The notes: a model not told the origin generated them from the letters alone. DNA of 64,000 bases from Pteria penguin (GCA_035048485.1 CM068586.1:52628167-52692166); one strand, 5' to 3'; shown: positions 36,328 through 49,984, numbered from the stretch's first letter. Program-made: numbers and translations.

Positions 36328-37020
36328 TTACCAAGTACGCGGAAATACCAACATGCCTTTCCACTGAGTGTATTGAAATTTCATGAAAATCAATTGAATG
36401 CATAAATGGACTCCATTAATCCAAATGGTATACACAATAATATAATCGGACCTGTTACAGTGATGAGACATAGACTGATTGAATTGATTCCGTCTTTGAT
36501 GCAAACCGCCCTCCTGGTTACACGATTGTTGAAAAGCTATCAGAGTAATTACCTGTAAATCAAACACAGCATTATGACGTATATACCTACATTATCTGAT
36601 ATGACACCACAAGCAAAATGAATTCTGATTGAACTCGGTGTGAAAAATATAAACGGTGCGGTCGTTAGACTGAACGGAAACAGTTTGCACTGAAATTGAT
36701 TCAACCGTGATAACTTATCGCCCTAGAAAATTTCCAACTAATTAGATTTTTTTTTTCGTAGTGGGTGGAGTATAATATGTGTTTCACGATATGACAGTAT
36801 TGACAAAAGGCGTTTGCTTGTTAGTGTAGTGTTTTGCAGTATATTTAACTCTTCTATTATCACTTCTTTTAAAGATTCCCTTGCCTACATCATGTACGTC
36901 AGGTTTTCTTTTAAAGTTTGATGAGACATGAAAAAGGAAATCACTTACCTTGATCGCCAATTCAGTTACGCAATAGAAGAATAACAAGACAGTTTTAGAC
37001 AAAGAGAAACACCATGCCAC
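36328..37020 (-). CDS. Possible two-exon small membrane protein, or 5' exons of the main gene
   Basis: Exon A (37020-36949) starts with an ATG in good context (GGC before, G after). It codes MAWCFSLSKTVLLFFYCVTE plus LAIK, then meets a perfect GTAAGT donor in phase 0. Exon B (36552 down) follows a TTTACAG acceptor and continues in frame as VITLIAFQQSCNQ and onward to a stop at 36328, about 98 residues in all. The joined N terminus would form one hydrophobic span. A second, weaker hydrophobic stretch (IIVYTIWINGVHLCIQLIF) lies in exon B. The stop is only about 190 bp before the main gene's ATG on the same strand, so these could be leader exons rather than a separate gene. No family recognised. 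Confidence 0.35.
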
Positions 37021-37749
37021 ACGGACAAATGCTTATTGTCTCTTTGTCGGGGATATCGGTAAGGGTACTTCAGACGAGTCGTTTGTGGTACTTTATCGGC
37101 CAGCCTACTCCAACCTCATCCGATCTTATCTATACTTTAAATACTCTGACACAATGTTATGATTAATATCATCTCTGCTTCATGCGGTGAAATCGTAATT
37201 TTCTTGTCATACCTTTAGAAATCTTACTGCGATTAGAGAGAATGAATTGTGCGCATAAATCCCACTTAATGCACCGTGTAGTGTAAGTAGAGGAATTACC
37301 GAACCCAGTAGATGCACAATCATGCGCGTTTCTTTCATCGTGTTTTAAATTTACTCTCTCTCTTTTAACGAGCAAATTTTACACATTTATTTAGGCCATT
37401 TACGAGATATTTTTTTCATGGTATCAAAACGTCAATGTATGTCTACATCAAACAAATCGGATTCTCTTCAGACCTTGAACAAAATATGGAACACTGTTAG
37501 TACAGGTATCTAGCGTAAAGCGACTTTAATGTGTTCTAACGACTTGGATGTAATAATGAATTTCTTATATGTATGTCGAATTTTGGTTGTTTTCGTTTTT
37601 TAATTCTTTAATTTCTTCAAACCTTAAACAAAATATGGAAGACTGTTAGCATCTCGTAAGCGACTTTAACGATTTAGTACATGTATTCTATTATAACGAC
37701 TTCGATGTAATAATAACTTTGTTATATGTATGTCGAATTTCGTTTGTTT

Positions 37750-38045
37750 TGTCTTGTATTTCTTTACACCACACTAAGATTATTATACAAATTTGGTGGC
37801 GGCACCTGCCAGGTGCATGACCCCGAGATGATTCTACCCTATGCAACGGGTCCATCAGCCTCAGTGTGCGATCTCTTACATGACAACGTAAACCGAAACA
37901 TAAGGCCTCGATTTATACTACCTAGTCCGAAGATGATAAATAAGTAATAAGTAACCGAACCGACAGCCGGTATTAAACCCAGATTGTCAGGTACGACCCC
38001 ATCAGACCAACAAGTCCCCCTATTTATGTCGATATTGTGCATGCG
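37750..38045 (-). mobile_element. SINE copy just left of the 43-bp array
   Basis: Shows 'tggtggcggcacctgccagg', 'tatgcaacgggtccatcagc' and 'ctacctagtccgaagatgat', then a head remnant 'attaaacccagattgtcagg', all in reverse orientation. Confidence 0.6.
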
Positions 38046-38324
38046 AGTAGTAAAATAGTTGTTTTGACTTCAGTATATGGTAACAAGAATTCGATAATCT
38101 TTTATTGTATGCCATATTTAGTTTGTAGTTGTATATCTGCATTCAGTTTGAACCTACATGAACGTGATGTTTTATCTTGTATTTCGCTATAACGACTTAC
38201 TTACCATGATTTTATCATATAGTATCTTATCATATATATTATCATACCGATTTAAATAATTGTAGGGTAATGTATCATTTTATGACAATCTGTACATTCG
38301 ATTTACTCGCACATTATTATTTTA

Positions 38325-39961
38325 TACTTATCCTGTGATTATGACTATAACGTTCGCCATCAGGACTTACTTATCCTGTGATTATGACTATAACGTCTCC
38401 ATAAGGACTTACATATCCTGTGATTATGACTATAACGTTCGCCATCAGGACTTACTTATCCTGTGATTATGACTATAACGTTCGCCATAAGGACTTACGT
38501 ATCCTGTGATTATGACTATAACGTTCGCCATAAGGACTTACTTATCCTGTGATTATGATTATAACGTCACAATAAGGACTTACTTATCCTGTGATTATGA
38601 CTATAACTTCGCCATAAGGACTTACTTATCCTGTGATTATGACTATAACGTTCGCCATAAGGACTTACGTATCCTGTGATTATAACTATAGCGTTCGCCA
38701 TAAGGACTTACTTATCCTGTGATTATGACTATAACGTTCGCCATAAGGACTTACTTATCCTGTGATTATGACTATAACGTTCACCATAAGGACTTACTTA
38801 TCCTGTGATTATGACTATAACGTTCGCCTTAAGGACTTACGTATCCTGTGATTATGACTATAACGTTCGCCATCAGGACTTACTTATCCTGTGATTATGA
38901 TTATAACGTCACCATAAGGACTTACTTATCCTGTGATTATGACTATAACGTTCGCCATAAGGACTTACTTATCCTGTGATTATGACTATAACGTTCACCA
39001 TAAGGACTTACTTATCCTGTGATTATGACTATAACGTTCGCCTTAAGGACTTACGTATCCTGTGATTATGACTATAACGTTCGCCATAAGGACTTACTTA
39101 TCCTGTGATTATGATTATAACGTCACCATAAGGACTTACTTATCCTGTGATTATGACTATAACGTTCGCCATAAGGACTTACTTATCCTGTGATTATGAC
39201 TATAACGTTTGCCATAAGGACTTACGTATCCTGTGATTATAACTATAGCGTTCGCCATAAGGACTTACTTATCCTGTGATTATGACTATAGCGTTCGCCA
39301 TAAGGACTTACTTATCCTGTGATTATGACTATAAAGTTTGCCATAAGGACTTACTTATCCTGTGATTATGACTATAACGTTCACCATAAGGACTTACTTA
39401 TCCTGTGATTATGACTATAACGTTCGCCATAAGGACTTACTTATCCTGTGATTATGACTATAACGTTCGCCATAAGGACTTACGTATCCTGTGATTATGA
39501 CTATAGCGTTCGCCATAAGGACTTACTTATCCTGTGATTATGACTATAAAGTTTGCCATAAGGACTTACTTATCCTGTGATTATGACTATAACGTTCACC
39601 ATAAGGACTTACTTATCCTGTGATTATGACTATAACGTTCACCATAAGGACTTACTTATCCTGTGATTATGACTATAACGTTCGCCATAAGGACTTACTT
39701 ATCCTGTGATTATGACTATAACGTTCGCCATAAGGACTTACGTATCCTGTGATTATAACTATAGCGTTCGCCATAAGGACTTACTTATCCTGTGATTATG
39801 ACTATAAAGTTTGCCATAAGGACCTACTTATCCTGTGATTATGACTATAACGTTCACCATAAGGACTTACTTATCCTGTGATTATGACTATAACGTTCAC
39901 CATAAGGACTTACTTATCCTGTGATTATGACTATAACGTTCGCCATAAGGACTTACTTATC
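38325..39961. repeat. 43-bp minisatellite, about 38 units, with higher-order structure
   Basis: Unit core 'cctgtgattatgactataac' followed by 'gttcgccataaggacttact' and 'tat'. Boundaries are sharp. Diagnostic variants (gtatcc/agcg, aaagtttgcc, ttcacc, cgtcacc) recur in a fixed order every 5 or 6 units. The unit is not a multiple of 3 and codes for nothing evident. Confidence 0.95.
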
Positions 39962-40200
39962 TTATAATCTCATTATCATGATATACATTGTACGTCGCTA
40001 TCATAAAATCTAAACTCAAGACCCATATACGTTTCCATACTGTAAAATGCGGAAATGAATAGAAATATGTATTGAAGAGCAGAACAATTTAAAAGGTATA
40101 TATTCATGTTCATTATTCGATTCATTTTACTTTTGAAAATTTACAAGTGCATTAGTCGGACCTCGATAGCTGAGTGGAATTAAATTCTCCTTTAAATATT

Positions 40201-40340
40201 CACCTGAGGGAACAGTCAGGCATGGTTTCCTCTACCACCTGAGGGAACAGTCAGGCATGGCTTCCTCTACCACCTGAGGGAACATTCAGGCATGGCTTCC
40301 TCTACCACCCGATTGAACAGTCAGGCATGGCTTCCTCTAC
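40201..40340. repeat. 35-bp tandem repeat, 4 copies
   Basis: Four units starting 'cacctgagggaacagtcagg' and ending 'catggcttcctctac', with a few substitutions. It lies next to the inverted repeat at 40356. Confidence 0.9.
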
Positions 40341-40355
40341 CACCTTATGCCTCCT

Positions 40356-40576
40356 GGGTCCGGCGCCATAAACTGAGAATATACTTAAGTCATAATTTCA
40401 TATTCTTCTGTTCATCAATAAATTAATAATTGGAATTTGGATTCTATTTAGTTTTATTCTATTGATAAATAGAATTAAATCACTCTGCATGAGAATGTAT
40501 TTGAATGTTTGACAATGGAATGAATTAAAATGAAATATTAGACTTAAGTATATTCTCAGTTTATGGCGCCGGACCC
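40356..40576. repeat. Inverted repeat, perfect 35-bp arms
   Basis: 40356-40390 ('gggtccggcgccataaactg' on) is the exact reverse complement of 40542-40576. The 151-base spacer is AT-rich. Confidence 0.9.
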
Positions 40577-41724
40577 TGATCTCACGGCTTTTCTCCCTTC
40601 CTGGTTCTTTCTCTCCATACACTCTCTCGTTTTGCCTTTTTGCTTTCTATCTCTTATATTTATTGTTTTTCTTTTTTCCTTTTTGGAAAGGGGGGGGGGG
40701 GTAGTTGTTTGTTTTTGTTTTTATTTAGTACCCTCTTCGCCTTCTCATACTCTTTTCCTCCCTATCTGTATGGATCTGTTGGAAGGAACGTGAGCGTTCT
40801 TTCAGGCACAGATCCAAAATTTTAACCGGTAGAGGGTAACTCCAAGACTATTTCTCTTTATTAAGGGTTCCAACCCTACTGTATTTTGAATATTAAAATA
40901 TTTTACGACAAAATCCGGAGGTAAATCCGTTCGGTAAAATCATATTAAATGAGCAAATTTTAAGATGTCCATTGGCATACAGTTTTAATAGATGTTTTTT
41001 TTTTCACGTTGTACAGATAAAATTACTTGAAATGGTCAATAAGTAACAAAAATAGCTATCGTCCGGATATTCCACGCGTTCGAACTTATCTTCCCGATCA
41101 ATATCGGGGTAAAATTTTCGATTGCGATATGTTGAGTACTATCTTATAATACAAATCAAAATTGCCTAAAGGAGAACTTCTTGTTAAAAAAAAAAAATAA
41201 AAAAAATTTAAGTAATAATAGTGATAATAAAAATAAAATAATAAAAAGATAAATAATAAAAAATTTTTTTTTAATAAAATAAAATATAAACATCTGTTCA
41301 CATTTTTACATATATGAACTGATATTAAACAAGAACATTTTTAATATTAAGCCTGCTTTTAACTTTCAATAACATTAAAATCGAAAACTATTACTATAAA
41401 TCAAATAAAAGCTTAGAGGCTTAGATGTACAGTAAACCCCATGCAGTCACTTGATTAGCTTGGGAGGGTCCCAAACCGGCCAGTTTATACTCCACAAATA
41501 TAGACATGTATTGATATAGCCATGAATAAGGTAAATATGTACCTTTGAAATACACGAGAGCTCAATTTTCAATATTTCATCAATAGCTAAAACACTTTAT
41601 CTTATCTTTATAGAGTTATATGACATTTATACGTAAACAGAGGGCGATTTATCTGCGGGTATTGTTTAAAGTGAATTATAATACCTCCTACATGCGCATA
41701 TCCAAAGGGGTGAATCAGAGGTGT

Positions 41725-41832
41725 GAATCTTGTTATTTTTCACACACAGAAGAATCATGGGTGGACCCCATATCGCAAAATTAATTGGGGCTGGACGCTC
41801 TCTCGACAAAATTTCTATATCCGCGCCTGTCA
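41725..41832 (-). mobile_element. Short repeat 'gatccagaaattttgtcgag' family, copy 3 (partial)
   Basis: Reverse orientation: 'ctctcgacaaaatttctata' followed by 'ccgcgcctg'. The inner part matches copy 4 ('ttttcacacacagaa'). Confidence 0.55.
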
Positions 41833-42261
41833 ATATACTATCTGTCTTTATATCTTCAGGGCAGACTTGTTATTGTTGAGCGATTCGTTTGCAGTAGTAG
41901 ATGAGCCGTGTTCGATTCCTGGATTGTACCACTGTTTTGTGAGTTGGTTGCTTCTTGCAACCACATTCCGGCAGAGGTCCAAAATTTTCTATTCATCCAT
42001 TTATCAAATTTCAAATTTACTGACGAAGTGTTCACGCGTGTTTGTGTGTGTAGTTGAGTGTGTATGTCTGTGTAAAGGGTTCCTTTTTTTATTTGGAAGG
42101 GGGGGGGGGTGTTTTCGCTTTTGTTTTTTGTTTGTATTTTGGTTGTTTGGGGGGGGGTGGTGTTTGTTTGCTTGTTTTTGTAGTTTTGATTTTGTTTTTC
42201 CTTTTCTGTTTTTTTTTTTTGGTTTTTACTTTGTTTATGTTTTTTATTTTGTGTTTGTTAT

Positions 42262-42560
42262 TATTTTACGCCACTCCAAGATTATTTCACTATGTGGAGG
42301 TGGCACCTGCTTGCCCTAAGCTATGGACCCACCAGAAGCCGTAAGGGACCCACTAGAAGCCGTAAGGAACCCACCAGAAGACGTAAGGGACGTTTACTTC
42401 GGCACAGCGCCTAGGGTTATATTGTATCATCCGAAGGAGGGATTTTGAGGATGAAGATGATAAATCGTATCAGAAACATCCCTATCGACAACCGGAATCG
42501 AACCCGGGTCCTCAGAATTGAATTCCAGTGCAATATGACTAGATCAACCTGCCCCTTGTG
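42262..42560 (-). mobile_element. SINE copy with internal triplication
   Basis: The tail 'cactccaagattatttcact' comes first on the plus strand. Three tandem copies of 'gacccaccagaagccgtaag' (about 42325-42390) follow, then 'tatcatccgaagg' and a head with an intact B box 'ggaatcgaacccgggtcctc'. Confidence 0.65.
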
Positions 42561-42719
42561 TAAGGGAATGGAAGGCTTTATTTATTGCCTTAAACATGGA
42601 TAATGTATTTTTGTAGCACACATGTTTTATGACTTTCACTGTACGGATAACGTATATTAGGTCAAACCTTTCTTACTCCAAAAGAAGCCAATTAATTATA
42701 CAACCACACATTTGTACAC

Positions 42720-42868
42720 ATTCACGCGCGGATATCTGAATCTGAAAATTTTACCCAAAAAAGGTAATATTTGGGCCTTTTTGGGGGTTGGACCCCCCCT
42801 CGTATAAGAGAAAAATTTACCTTTTTTTGGTTGGCCCCTCTGACAAATATTTCTGGATCCGCGCATGC
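42720..42868. repeat. Related palindromic repeat ending 'ctggatccgcgcatgc'
   Basis: Ends 'cacgcgcggatatctgaatc' and 'tttctggatccgcgcatgca' are inverted. Inner words 'aaaaaaggtaatatt' and 'aatttacctttttt' are also inverted. Confidence 0.55.
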
Positions 42869-45800
42869 ACATTGCCAGTGGGCTTATTGTCTAATGAAGC
42901 TGGAGAAGTAGACCATACTTTGTAATGATTTATATAACTATATTGTGATTTACCATACACAATCGATATGTAAACTCTATGTAAGCTTTCAGTGTAAATG
43001 CTGACTATAGAAATTCATGCCAGTTGTAATATTTTTCAATGCCAGTGTGTTTATACGGAAATTAACATTTTCCACGATAAAGTCATTATTTGTATTAGAG
43101 TTTTTGTTGATTTTACCTGTTTAATGTTTGCTTCTAGCTTTCCTGTCTTGTTATTTTCTCTTCATTCTTCTTCATTCGATTATTTAATTTTGGTTTTTCT
43201 TTCTTTCTTTCTTTCTTTCTTTTGGAGGAGGTAATTACTTCACCACAAATTAGATTACTTTCAATAACGGGTAGAAATGGAGGAGACGAAGGTACCTTCA
43301 ATCATTGCCAGAAACGTCATCTTCGCCAAGGCATAAAAAGGACTCTAACCTCTGACCTCTTACCTTATAGATACAAGCACATAGTAATGATACAGGTAAC
43401 CTTTGACAATATTTCAAGAGTTTGTTTCTAGGGCATTAAAGGACATTGCCCATATTCCCCACAATGTTTGTGCATTGTTCACACTTCGTTTCCTGAATGG
43501 TCAGACTGAAGATCTACACAAATCTCTTGTATGTTTACATGAAATTACACCTTCGCACATGAAACAAAATGCAATTGATGTATCTTTCTCCGTCTAAGAG
43601 GAAGGTAAAATAGTAATTGCAAAATACCTTAATTCAAATCTCTTTCAAGTGACCGATTGTAATTTCGCGTTGATTGAGACTCGGGAATATACCAAAAATT
43701 AATTTCTAAAACCTATGAAAGTTGATTTATAGTATTTCACATTTCCATATATCTGTAATTACACTACAGTTGTTTCAAGACATTCCCACCTAGTCACACA
43801 GCTTACCCAATACATTACAATCCTTTCACTGGAAGTATATTCACATCTTTCAAACAAGAAAAATAAGGGCTAGCAAATAAATTAATAAAGTCTGACAAGA
43901 AATCGCTTTCAGTCACTTGAAAGAGGGCTGATTTACAGTTTTACACCGGTGTTCTTTTACTTTCTCATAGGCGGAGAGAGATACATCTTTTGCTTTCCGT
44001 TTAAATGTTCAGCATTAACCCACTACATCATTTCGTTTACGATCTTCAGTTCACGACCATCTTTATACAAAGTCATCGTACCGTCTCCAATAAAAATCTT
44101 CAATAATAAGATTGTAAATCAATGTAGAAGTATTGTATCACTATATGTATTTATTAAGCTGGTATGTATGCTTTCGGTAAATAGGCAGAGCAGGGACATA
44201 CTCCGGGCTTTTACTTTTAAAAGGCAACGAACAGGACTGGAGAAAGGCCCCTCTACAAGATATATATAGAATGATATGGATAATATGGGTATTTTGGCTG
44301 ATACTTGACTTTCACATGTCCTCCCTCCTTTTTCCTCCTGGATCCGCCTCATGAATAAGAGAAGATAGACGGCATGAAACGGTAAAAAAAAAAGGTGGAA
44401 AGGGGTGGGCAAGACTTGTGAGGAAGGAGAGGGAGGGATTCATGCTATTACCTCCTTCAATGTTTGTTCTCTTTATTAAAGGATGGGTCAGTCAATATAA
44501 TTTCAGAAGAAAACGTGTAAGTATCGGTGTAAATTTGTTTTGGTTGTCAGTGTCACTGTTTTTGAAAATTTATAAAAGGACAGATAATTATAAAGATCAG
44601 CATTCCTTGACAGAAATATAACATGTTTGTCCGAGAAAAATATAACATGTTTGTCCGAGAAAAAATAATTCAGTCGCAGTATTTTACTTATGATTATTAG
44701 GACTATTATTATAAACTTGACAAAAAGACACCTGTTACGTGAAAAATGTGAGGACAGAAATTAAATTGAAACGGGTTAGTATTTAGCCGCAAATTGTGGC
44801 CCTAGATGAATGAAAGTCATAACTCATTATTCATTCGGAATCTGTCGAGCCTCTACTCATAAACGAAAGCTGCAATATGTTAAACTCAAAAGGGATACGT
44901 ACTGTGAAATATCCCCATTCTTCAATACCTTCCAATGAAGTCCGTCTTTCTGTAATAAACCCAGCAGACATGCAACGTTGAAACAGCTTTGAGACTTTCA
45001 TCTTAAAGTATATTTCAAGGTTGGTTCAACTTTAATTCAACGGTGAAATATCTGCTGGGAAAGAAATGTGCCCCTGTGGTATAGGTAATCACACCTCTTT
45101 TTCGTCAGAGGTTCGAGTTTGCCTTTTATTTCCTATCTTGTCATATATAACGAACTGTTTTATTGATTACAATTTCGTGCCTTAATTTGACTTCTGTCAA
45201 TATGTGTGGATATACAAACGCAGAGGTGATCCAGACAAATGACTTTGCATCGAGAGTTATCCTTAGTTTTCAAAACAAGAAGTCATAAAAGTATTTCGCA
45301 CGAAACGTTTAAGAAAAATGCTAGTATCTAAAAAAAATTGTAAGGCGACACCAACATTAGTAAACCCTATTCTGTCCGTCTGTGAGCGAAATCAGATCCT
45401 TGATCTGTAGGTTCAGGACATTGTCTCTCCTGAAAAGGTTTGGACAAGAGTCCCCACCGTCCTATTAGTCAGCGTGCAAAGCTCAAGTAGAAGTCTGTAT
45501 AAGGCTGTAGAGGGACCCATGGTCTTTATGATGACCTCAGGGTCATACTGTCGATGTCGAAGGCGTTTAATTATTTTAGAGCTCGTCGATATTATCGAAA
45601 CCTTTGACCCACCTTTGTTTGTACGCAAAGCACCGTAAAAAATGGATGAGAAATTCCGCTGGATACGTATTGTTGAAAAGTCACATTTCCGAATTTAGAA
45701 AAAATGTTTGAATAAGATCTATAAAATTTACCCAAACTTTTTCGAATTTTCTGATATCTTTAACCCCTATTATGTATGGATATACTCCTGATGTATACCT

Positions 45801-46459
45801 AGTAGGCAGGTGTCCAAATAAAACACTTTGAACGTTCTGCTCCGTGGTCTGATCTACTAACTTTTATCATTGATGATTTATTATGAATTTGATAGACCCC
45901 ATCAAATAACGAGTTCAATACCTTGATCATTTTAGGTTACTGAAAGACATCATAATTTACTTAAATGTTTGTAGTTACGAGGAATGAGGTCAAAGTGATA
46001 TCTCTGTACGCTATCCACAAACCTAAGTAGATAAATACCCTTCACAAAGAGTCATGTTCATTAATGCTGTAAATGCAAATATTTCGCCTTGGTGCCAATT
46101 AGAAATGTTCAAAATTAATAATGGTCCATATGTCGTCATATGTATTATGTAATTATTCTTTCATTATCTCTCAACCTCGAACGCATGTGTATTTTGTAAG
46201 AAAATAATCTGCAGAAAGAGGTTTTATTATTTAATTGAGTCTTCTTTCGATTACTGTCACGATAGGAGTAAAAGTGAGGCCCACAAACTGGTTAACCACA
46301 TAATCCGACTTCATCTCAATAGGCCTTTATAAGTCAGTAATGTGTAGTGCATGTTTACAAAAGTCACAATCTGTTTCCAAAACATCTAGGGTAGTGGTTA
46401 AACATTCGATCCCGTCAGTAAGTTCAACAGATAGGTCACGCCCAGCTTCCATGTCGCGA

Positions 46460-46645
46460 TGTCAGGCGCGGATCCAGAAATTTTGTCGAGAGGGGGTTCA
46501 CTGTCGAGGAATTTTCCGAGTGGAGGTCCACAAATATTTTTTGTGTGTAAAGTTAATTGCTTAACACTGAAAAATAAAAGTAATTTTCGCAGAATATCGG
46601 TGTGATCCAGACCTCAGGTCCACCCCTCTGGATCCTGCGCATGGA
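46460..46645 (+). mobile_element. Short repeat 'gatccagaaattttgtcgag' family, copy 4
   Basis: Starts 'caggcgcggatccagaaatt' and ends 'cctctggatcctgcgcatgg', with the same middle words as copies 1 and 2. Confidence 0.7.
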
Positions 46646-47140
46646 TATGACAGGAAAACATTATTGAATGCGACGTAAAATTCCTATCAATCAAATGAAC
46701 AACCCCAAAACCTCTATCCTTTTTTCAAAAAAATGTTTTGAAACCTCCTATACTACACGCATACATACTTTTGAGAACATATCAATATTTTTAAATTTCT
46801 ATTCTATTGATCTCAGATAAAGTGCTTTTTTTATCTCAATATTTTGTTCATGACGTAATAAAGGCATGAAATGTTTCATATTTGTGAGGATGGTTTCTGA
46901 AGAATTTAAACACACATGTAAAACTTTGAATAGAATAACCATTACCTTATACGTTCTTTGGCTTTAAGAGTACTGATAAGTGTTTTACACCCAAACAAAA
47001 TGCATGCAAAATGCTCATAATGAACATCCTAATTGTACTGTAATGGTGCACCGTTCTTTTAAGTCGCAATTTTATAGTCATATTGATAATGTTCGCCACA
47101 CAAAGTACAAAGCAATGAAATCTCATACACGCACTCACAT

Positions 47141-47274
<134 letters not shown>

Positions 47275-49505
47275 GTTAATCCTGTTACTGAATTTCTTTC
47301 TCGGTTATCTATTTGTTATGGATATATTCGGATGATAATCAATTTACATTCACATCTCCAATGTTTACTTTCATGACAATCTTGTCTTTTCTTCTACAGA
47401 AGAACTTATTGTTGGACCCCCGGAAAATCAGCTTGGTAAATGCCCAAATTACTTGAGTGATGCTACCCGTTCAATTTCATTAGGAAATGACCGATCTCCA
47501 GCATTTGTTGTCGAAATCTTGCCCCAATACGATACGATATGACGGTACGAACATCATTATATGGTATTGTAAATGTCGGGCACATACAGGACTTTTACAG
47601 AGGCTTGAATAAGGTCATCACCTATGTACATTTCATAACAAAATGAAGGTTTAATGGATATGTTTCCTTCTTTTGAAGTGTTGAAATAGAATTATTCTTA
47701 TTCCCATACTAGCTAACAGTCTGTCTATCTGCCCGTCAATTAGTATTCAAGTTGCACAATCATGCTATGAAGAAAAGGTGAAAATGAAAAGTTTCTATGT
47801 GACCCGCTCAATACAAGTAGTAATATATAAAGTTGAATTGTAAGTGCGATTTGACATCTTTGCCCGAGTTCTGGTCATTTATTTTTGATTTGTTGGAGGC
47901 CGGTAAGAAACATAACTAGAAACTTAGTAATACAGTAGACCTGTTTGACGGTAATAGATATGCAGATAAACGTAATACTGATTACAATACGATAATATGT
48001 AAATATTGTTAATAATGAATCTTCGGTACCAGAAGAAGCCGATTTGATGCTTTTGATTAGAAAGAAAGGATTCTCTGATGGTTTAGATAATCATCATGCA
48101 GTCCAACAAACGAAAATTAAGGGATGAATTTAATCTAGACAAACAGTTCCTTCATAATACGAGGAACGATTAAAAACTTATAAGTTCCGTATTGAATGCT
48201 TTAAAGTTTCCAGGAGATACGGCATCTGTGTGTTTGGGAACATACGGAAGTCTGAAAGAGCTATTGAGGTAATGTCATGTTGGTTTAATTCAAAGCCACA
48301 ATCGTCATTAGGGTCCATAACTGATTCGTAGACGGACGGTGGCAAAACTGTTCTGGTGTAATAACACATGCTTTTGCAGCTTTCCACGGCAATGGGACTA
48401 TTTCACAAACACTTAGATGATCCAGACTGGTGAATTGTTATGAATTATACTCCTCGGGATTTATCTTCAATTTCTAAGTAAAATCTTATTTTTCAATCTT
48501 TAGCTTTACTTTATTATCTTAAATGAGAAAATAATTAAATGTATATAATCTATGTATGCTTCTTCATTTTTAAAATTCGAATATTGATTTCAAAATAGTT
48601 ATAATAGTATTTGCAAAGATTTACTGAAAAGTTGCATTAAGGCCTAGGAAAAAAACCAAAGTCATACCCCATCATGCATTCGAAATGTCTCGCGCCTCTA
48701 CTCATAAAAAAACTCCAGAATTTTGATGATGGCGTCTGCAGTATATTTCTTGTCTGAATCAGTGTTCCTTCACGAAATATGTGTCCTCCCATCCTAGAAC
48801 AAAATATATGTATCTGCGATTTCCGTTTTTGTAAAGAAAGGAGTCTCGTATTATCTTGCTCAGTCTATTTTTGAGCTTATGGTGAGGAATGGTAGTGCAG
48901 AGCATGGGAAAATCAAAAGATTTTATGCAGGTAACATGTTTGAAATCGGGGGGATTTCAGAGTATCTTAAAGTTTCTTAGAATTCTTCAGGATCCACATT
49001 CCGCTAGTGGAGTATATTGTTTTACAGTATGTTTGAATGAATAAATGATTTGTAGTGAATGACAACAATTTTCCAGTAACCTGTAATCAAGTATTAAATT
49101 AGATGTTTAAAATTGGTTCATCAAATCATATTGCATTATTAACTAATTCATATCATTGTATCTGAAATATGTCTTAATGTTTTGTACATTTTACTCTTGG
49201 TTGAAAGTTTTATTTTGAAGAATGCTATAACTAGATGATAATAGGTACATATTATCAATATTGTAATTGTATTACATAAATGTCCGTATTGTAGTTCATC
49301 TTCACATTTGAAGAATGTATCTTACTTTCAAACTATTTTAGATTTAAATATTCTGCCATCTTATTGCAGGTTATCTGGACAAAATTATATAACACAAGTT
49401 CATCTTATTGTCAAGAAATATTGTATGCTGGAAAAAAAACCCAGTTTAATATCTATATTGATAACTATATCAGTTTAATAACAACATTCATCTCATGATT
49501 TTCAG

Positions 49506-49983
49506 ACATGTTCCGATCTAGTGGACAATGTTACCATTGCCTACATTTTGACCGGAGGATTGAAGTATTTTGACATGAAATCTCATAATTCCACGCCAAC
49601 ACAGCATGGCTATGACGGGACAGTTGTGGATAAAAACGAAATGTCCAGCTACATGCAACTCATGCATCACAATTTGTGAAAAAATACTGTTTGCCAAATG
49701 TACCTGTCTGGCATGACCAGGGACCCTAGTCAATTTTTTTAAATGCAGTTACTGTAACAAAGAATACAAGAGACCAAAGTCCCTTCGAAAACATGAATCA
49801 GAGATCCACAGCTATCCCGATCCTCTTTATTGAGATTGTCACGTAAAACAACTATATTCCTACTGAAGATAAAATTAACCTGGGGTTGCTACGTATGAAT
49901 CACAACGATGCAATTGGTATAGGAGACATTGAAAGTATAAAGAGAATTAACCAATATCTAGTCCTTTACTACAAACTTGCAAA
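49506..49983 (+). pseudogene. Broken C2H2-containing gene of DUF6589-like type, cut by a SINE
   Basis: Plus-strand frames give, in order: CSDLVDNVTIAYILTGGLKY (49506 on), YDGTVVDKNEMSSYMQLMHH with a frame change to FVKKYCLP, and a C2H2 finger KCSYCNKEYKRPKSLRKHES with EIH (49740-49834). A stretch NLGLLRMNHNDAIGIGDIES then ends in YYKLAN. The order matches large uncharacterised invertebrate proteins with a finger followed by an 'LLRLNHDDAIRMGDGER'-like segment, which I associate with DUF6589 (memory only). In-frame stops and at least two frame changes show decay. The frame ends where a SINE begins at about 49985. Confidence 0.5.
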
Positions 49984-49984
49984 T

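Larger units (their letters stand above)
40580..47140. other. No supported gene; repeats only
   Basis: Holds poly-G and T-rich low-complexity DNA (40690, 42100-42270), the SINE at 42262, three short-repeat copies and a ttctt tract (43198-43220). The ORF at 41723-42319 is T/G-rich low complexity. A 71-codon ORF at 45413-45628 (minus) has protein-like composition but no recognised match. Confidence 0.5.

Noticed and set aside
41723..42344. 198-codon ORF rich in Phe, Gly and Cys
   Set aside because: T/G-rich low complexity that includes a repeat copy and poly-G runs; no domain.
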